The position numbers and the translations under genes were made by a program. The notes beneath the pieces are model-generated. The model worked only from the letters and a program-made list of their open reading frames with translations. It made no database searches and was not told the DNA's origin. This document shows positions 50,641-52,890 of a stretch of DNA of 52,890 nucleotides, piece by piece. Positions within the stretch are counted from its first letter, which is position 1. The number at the start of each line of letters is the position of its first letter. The DNA is from DATDYW01 sp044375695 (GTDB lineage: Bacteria; Patescibacteriota; Minisyncoccia; Phycocordibacterales; JAACPR01): NCBI GenBank assembly GCA_044375695.1, contig JBILMG010000002.1, positions 1 to 52,890 on the forward strand. Direction: 5' to 3'.

Positions 50641-50705
50641 GAGGATTCGAACCTCCGACCTCGCCAGTGTGAATGGCGCGCTCTAACCAACTGAGCTAAT
50701 CGTCC
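50632..50705 (-). tRNA. tRNA-Val (anticodon CAC)
   Basis: A 74-nt cloverleaf. Acceptor GGACGAT/ATCGTCC, anticodon loop TTCACAC (CAC), T-arm GGAGGTTCGAATCCTCC. CCA not encoded. It lies 27 nt downstream of sppA; AATAAT is 8 nt before its 5' end, so it may have its own promoter. Confidence 0.95.
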
Positions 50706-50732
50706 GGCCGGCAATTATTACCACGCCGCGGG

Positions 50733-51596
50733 CTACCGCGAAAGCGTCGGCGCCTCGCAGACGGCGACCGGGCTACCGAGCTCGCGCGCCAAGTACTCGC
50801 GCGCCTCCTTTAGGCCGCCCACCTCATCGATGAGCCCCGCGCGCAGCGCGTCGCGCCCGAACATGGTGCTGCCGTCGGCCAGCGCGAGCACCTTGTCGCG
50901 CGGCAGGCTGCGCGATTCGGCCACCGCGTCGACGAACATGGAGAAGAGCTGGTCGACCGATCCCTGGAGGTAGTCGTACTCGTCCTGGGTCAAACCCTTG
51001 TCGGGGCTGCCGGTGTCCTTGTACGGGCCCGAGGTGAGCTCGACGTAGGTGTAGCCGTTCTGCTCGTTGGCGAGCGAGCTGTCGACGTAGGATCCGGTGA
51101 CCCCAATCGAGCCGACGTCGGAGGTCGGCGCGGCGATGATCCAGTCGGCGCCGGTAGCCGCCCAGTACGCGGCCGAGTCGCCGTACTCCTTAATGACGGC
51201 TACGGACGGCTTGCCCAGGCGCTCGAGCGCCGTGCGAATAGCGTCGCCCGCGTAGGCCGAACCGCCAGGCGAATCCACTTCGACAATGACGCCGCGCACA
51301 GAGTCGTCCTGCTCGGCCGCCTCGAGGGCGCGCACAATTTCGTCGGACGAAGAAACGAACGAGCGGAGCGCCGCCGCGTCCGACGGCACCGGGCCGTCGC
51401 CGTAGTACATCTGCGGGCGCGGGGTCACGTCGTCGTCCTTGGCCACGAAGCTGTAGAGCTCGCCGTAGATGCGCACGGTGGCTACGTCGCAGATCTGGCC
51501 GACCGGCTCAACCGCGCGGTTGAGGGCCACGGCGCCGCCGTAGACCAGCACCGCGGCGAGGCCCAGGGACACGAGGGGCAGGATGAAAGATTTCAC
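50733..51596 (-). CDS. sppA: Signal peptide peptidase SppA-type (S49) protease
   Basis: A 287-residue short-form SppA with an N-terminal membrane anchor (about residues 5-27). VDSPGGSAYAGDAI precedes the Ser block GDSAAYWAATGADWIIA; DVGSIGV follows; the catalytic Lys is in SGPYKDTGSP; GSTMFGRDALRAGLIDEVGG is the family's closing block. It degrades cleaved signal peptides or membrane proteins. GTG start, TAGCAT 7 nt upstream. Confidence 0.92.
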   Translation of the reverse strand: MKSFILPLVSLGLAAVLVYGGAVALNRAVEPVGQICDVATVRIYGELYSFVAKDDDVTPRPQMYYGDGPVPSDAAALRSFVSSSDEIVRALEAAEQDDSVRGVIVEVDSPGGSAYAGDAIRTALERLGKPSVAVIKEYGDSAAYWAATGADWIIAAPTSDVGSIGVTGSYVDSSLANEQNGYTYVELTSGPYKDTGSPDKGLTQDEYDYLQGSVDQLFSMFVDAVAESRSLPRDKVLALADGSTMFGRDALRAGLIDEVGGLKEAREYLARELGSPVAVCEAPTLSR

Positions 51597-51688
51597 GTAG
51601 GTAATGCTAACACCCCTCCTGCCGCGGGCAGTGGAAAAAACCCACAGGCTAGGCTAGTATCCCTGCCGTCCGGTCCGAGGCTCAAAAT

Positions 51689-51760
51689 CGGGACGTGGTG
51701 TAACGGTAACATTCACGATTCGGGTTCGTGAGACTCCGGGTTCGAATCCCGGCGTCCCGA
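51689..51760 (+). tRNA. tRNA-Pro (anticodon CGG)
   Basis: A 72-nt cloverleaf with a short D-loop. Acceptor CGGGACG/CGTCCCG (C1 as in proline tRNAs), anticodon loop TTCGGGT (CGG), T-arm CCGGGTTCGAATCCCGG. CCA not encoded. TAGTAT lies 31 nt upstream. Confidence 0.93.
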
Positions 51761-51814
51761 CACAAAAGAGACCGCCCGCGCGTAAGCGCGGGCGGTCTCT
51801 TTTGTGTCGGGACG
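51753..51814 (+). repeat. 29-bp inverted repeat/terminator overlapping the tRNA-Pro 3' end
   Basis: Perfect arms 51753-51781 and 51786-51814 around GTAA. The left arm is the acceptor 3' strand plus CACAAAAGAGACCGCCCGCGC; the right arm ends in CGGGACG, identical to the tRNA-Pro acceptor 5' strand. Confidence 0.92.
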
Positions 51815-51841
51815 AGGAACGTGCCTGCGCACGTTCCGACC

Positions 51842-51972
51842 GGGATTCGAAAGCCGCAGCGATGCCCGGCGCAGCGCCGGGCCGCGAGGCGGGGTCGCGG
51901 GTACTTAGCCGTTTGGAATTCGTTCGAAAATTAAAGAATTCTGAACGGCTTAGTAACCCGTGACCGAATCCC
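51842..51972 (+). repeat. tRNA-linked core element, Pro copy 1
   Basis: GGGATTCGAAAGCCGCAGC, stem GCCCGGCG/CGCCGGGC, GCGAGGCGGGGTCGCG, long stem from GGGTACTTAGCCGTT to AACGGCTTAGTAACCC, then GTGACCGAATCCC. Preceded by variable hairpin 51816-51837 (GGAACGTGC-CTGC-GCACGTTCC). Confidence 0.85.
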
Positions 51973-52112
51973 ATATTCGAAAGCCGCAGCCGAGCCATAG
52001 GCTCCGGCCCCGTCCGAAGGGGCCGGCGGCGAGGCGGGGTCGCGAGCACTTAGGCTTTTCCGATTTTGCATTCCGCAATCGGAAAAGACTTAGTGACTCG
52101 TGACCGAATCCC
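51973..52112 (+). repeat. tRNA-linked core element, Pro copy 2
   Basis: Tandem copy: ATTCGAAAGCCGCAGCC, stem CCGGCCCC/GGGGCCGG, GCGAGGCGGGGTCGCG, stem CGAGCACTTAGGCTTTTC paired with GAAAAGACTTAGTGACTCG, then GTGACCGAATCCC. Base changes relative to copy 1 (GGGTAC/GTAACCC to GAGCAC/GTGACTC) preserve pairing. Confidence 0.85.
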
Positions 52113-52149
52113 GTAACCAAAACGGCTTAGTAACCCGTGACCGAATCCC
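52113..52149 (+). repeat. tRNA-linked element remnant, Pro copy 3
   Basis: A 29-bp stretch (52121-52149) identical to the end of copy 1 (51944-51972), again finishing in GACCGAATCCC. The rest of the element is missing. Confidence 0.75.
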
Positions 52150-52195
52150 CCCGCCCCTTGCCCTCTAGCCCCCACCCCGCTAGTGTCCCCGCCGT

Positions 52196-52873
52196 ATGCC
52201 CCATCCACAATCGAAAAACAATACCGTCCACTCCGCCGCCGCCACCCTCTACATCAGCAAAGGCGGCAAGATCCGATCGTTCAACGACATCCGCCTCCAG
52301 TGGCGTCGCCGCCAAGGCCTCACCACCGCCGAGTCCGAGGTGCCCGTCGATGCTTCGAGCGGCCTCCTGCAGAAGCTCCGGAGCCAAGGCACCGGCGCCG
52401 TCCGAACATTCACCCTCCAGGGGCCGCCGAAAAACCGGTCCGTGAGGGCGCTGTTCGACGGCCAGGTGGAGAAAGGGTCCGAGCCGACCCACGTGCTCCT
52501 GCGCGTGGTCGTGAAGCGCAGGAAATGTAAGGTGTCCCTGGTGCGCGCCCACAACGGCAGCGCCCAGGCATTCGAGCAAATCGCGAGCCCCGAGCTGTTC
52601 GTGGCCCCTATCGGGAGCCGCGTGCGAGTCGAGTTCACCAACGGCCTCGCGGCCGAGGTCGAGCTGGGCGAGCAAACCACCTGCCGCGCGGTTTCGAACC
52701 CGCTCGATGCCGAGTGGACCGTGGTTGCTACCGCACCCGAACGCCGACAGCTGAGCCAGGCGCAGCACGCCAAGCGCGGCCAAGAGAAGTGCATCAAGCG
52801 CCCCGGCTCCCGCCGCGGCCGTCACTTCCGCCGCCACGCCGGACCCGCCCAAAAGGCCTTCGCCCGTCACTAG
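52196..52873 (+). CDS. Orphan basic protein
   Basis: A 225-residue soluble basic protein. The middle is beta-rich (THVLLRVVVKRRKCKVSLVR, about residues 98-117) and the C-terminus (about 185-225) is Arg/Lys/His-rich and disordered, possibly nucleic-acid binding. No family recognised. TAGTGT lies 10 nt before the ATG. It follows directly after the tRNA-Pro element array. Confidence 0.55.
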   Translation: MPHPQSKNNTVHSAAATLYISKGGKIRSFNDIRLQWRRRQGLTTAESEVPVDASSGLLQKLRSQGTGAVRTFTLQGPPKNRSVRALFDGQVEKGSEPTHVLLRVVVKRRKCKVSLVRAHNGSAQAFEQIASPELFVAPIGSRVRVEFTNGLAAEVELGEQTTCRAVSNPLDAEWTVVATAPERRQLSQAQHAKRGQEKCIKRPGSRRGRHFRRHAGPAQKAFARH

Positions 52874-52890
52874 CCACCAGCCGCCCCAAG

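Overview
This is a GC-rich chromosomal window of about 53 kb with about 66 likely protein genes and four tRNA genes. I see no rRNA, CRISPR array, transposase or phage structural gene. The gene set suggests a small-genome, single-membrane bacterium, most likely a GC-rich member of Patescibacteria (Parcubacteria-like); this is inference. The grounds are many short orphan proteins, small secreted Asp-rich or Cys-rich proteins, isolated housekeeping genes and few long operons. Many genes look leaderless: a TANNNT -10 box sits 6-7 nt before the ATG or GTG in 22 cases. Clear Shine-Dalgarno sequences precede only three small genes (15493, 22338 minus, 28092).

Layout. 0-5.5 kb holds envelope and lipid genes: GH18 hydrolase, acyl desaturase, UPF0314, acyltransferase-3 and UbiA prenyltransferase. 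5.6-15.2 kb holds a MIO-type aromatic amino acid lyase, small secreted proteins, a coupled pair (PaaK-like adenylating ligase and Lnt-like protein), a VanY-type carboxypeptidase, DedA and a thioredoxin. 15.3-22.3 kb holds small orphans, a cyclophilin, a 3D-domain protein and CapA. 22.4-31.9 kb holds tRNA-Ala(CGC) with a repeat array, DUF2339, Lgt, a radical SAM protein like tetraether lipid synthase, an orphan PD-(D/E)XK nuclease, PepF and EamA. 31.9-45.1 kb has SIMPL, GpmI, enolase, a LexA-like repressor and MscL, interspersed with many single-gene units of unknown function. 45.1-52.9 kb holds a short G6PDH-like protein coupled to a coiled-coil protein, Ddl, SppA and three further tRNAs.

The most unusual signal is at the tRNAs. 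All four are followed by a long inverted repeat of 24-29 bp arms (29 at most) whose outer part is the tRNA's own acceptor strand. At three of them the inverted copy continues into the T-arm, interrupted by a 9-10 bp hairpin whose sequence differs in every copy while its pairing is kept. Beyond this lies a conserved core (words AAAGCCGCAGC and GCGAGGCGGGGTCGCG, further variable stems, end word GTGACCGAATCC) that finishes in a direct copy of the same tRNA's T-arm. Two tRNAs carry tandem copies and one carries a decayed remnant. This looks like a family of tRNA-targeted, structure-conserved elements that I cannot match to a known class.

Transcription units usually end in a GC hairpin followed by the stereotyped tail TTTTCTTTT.
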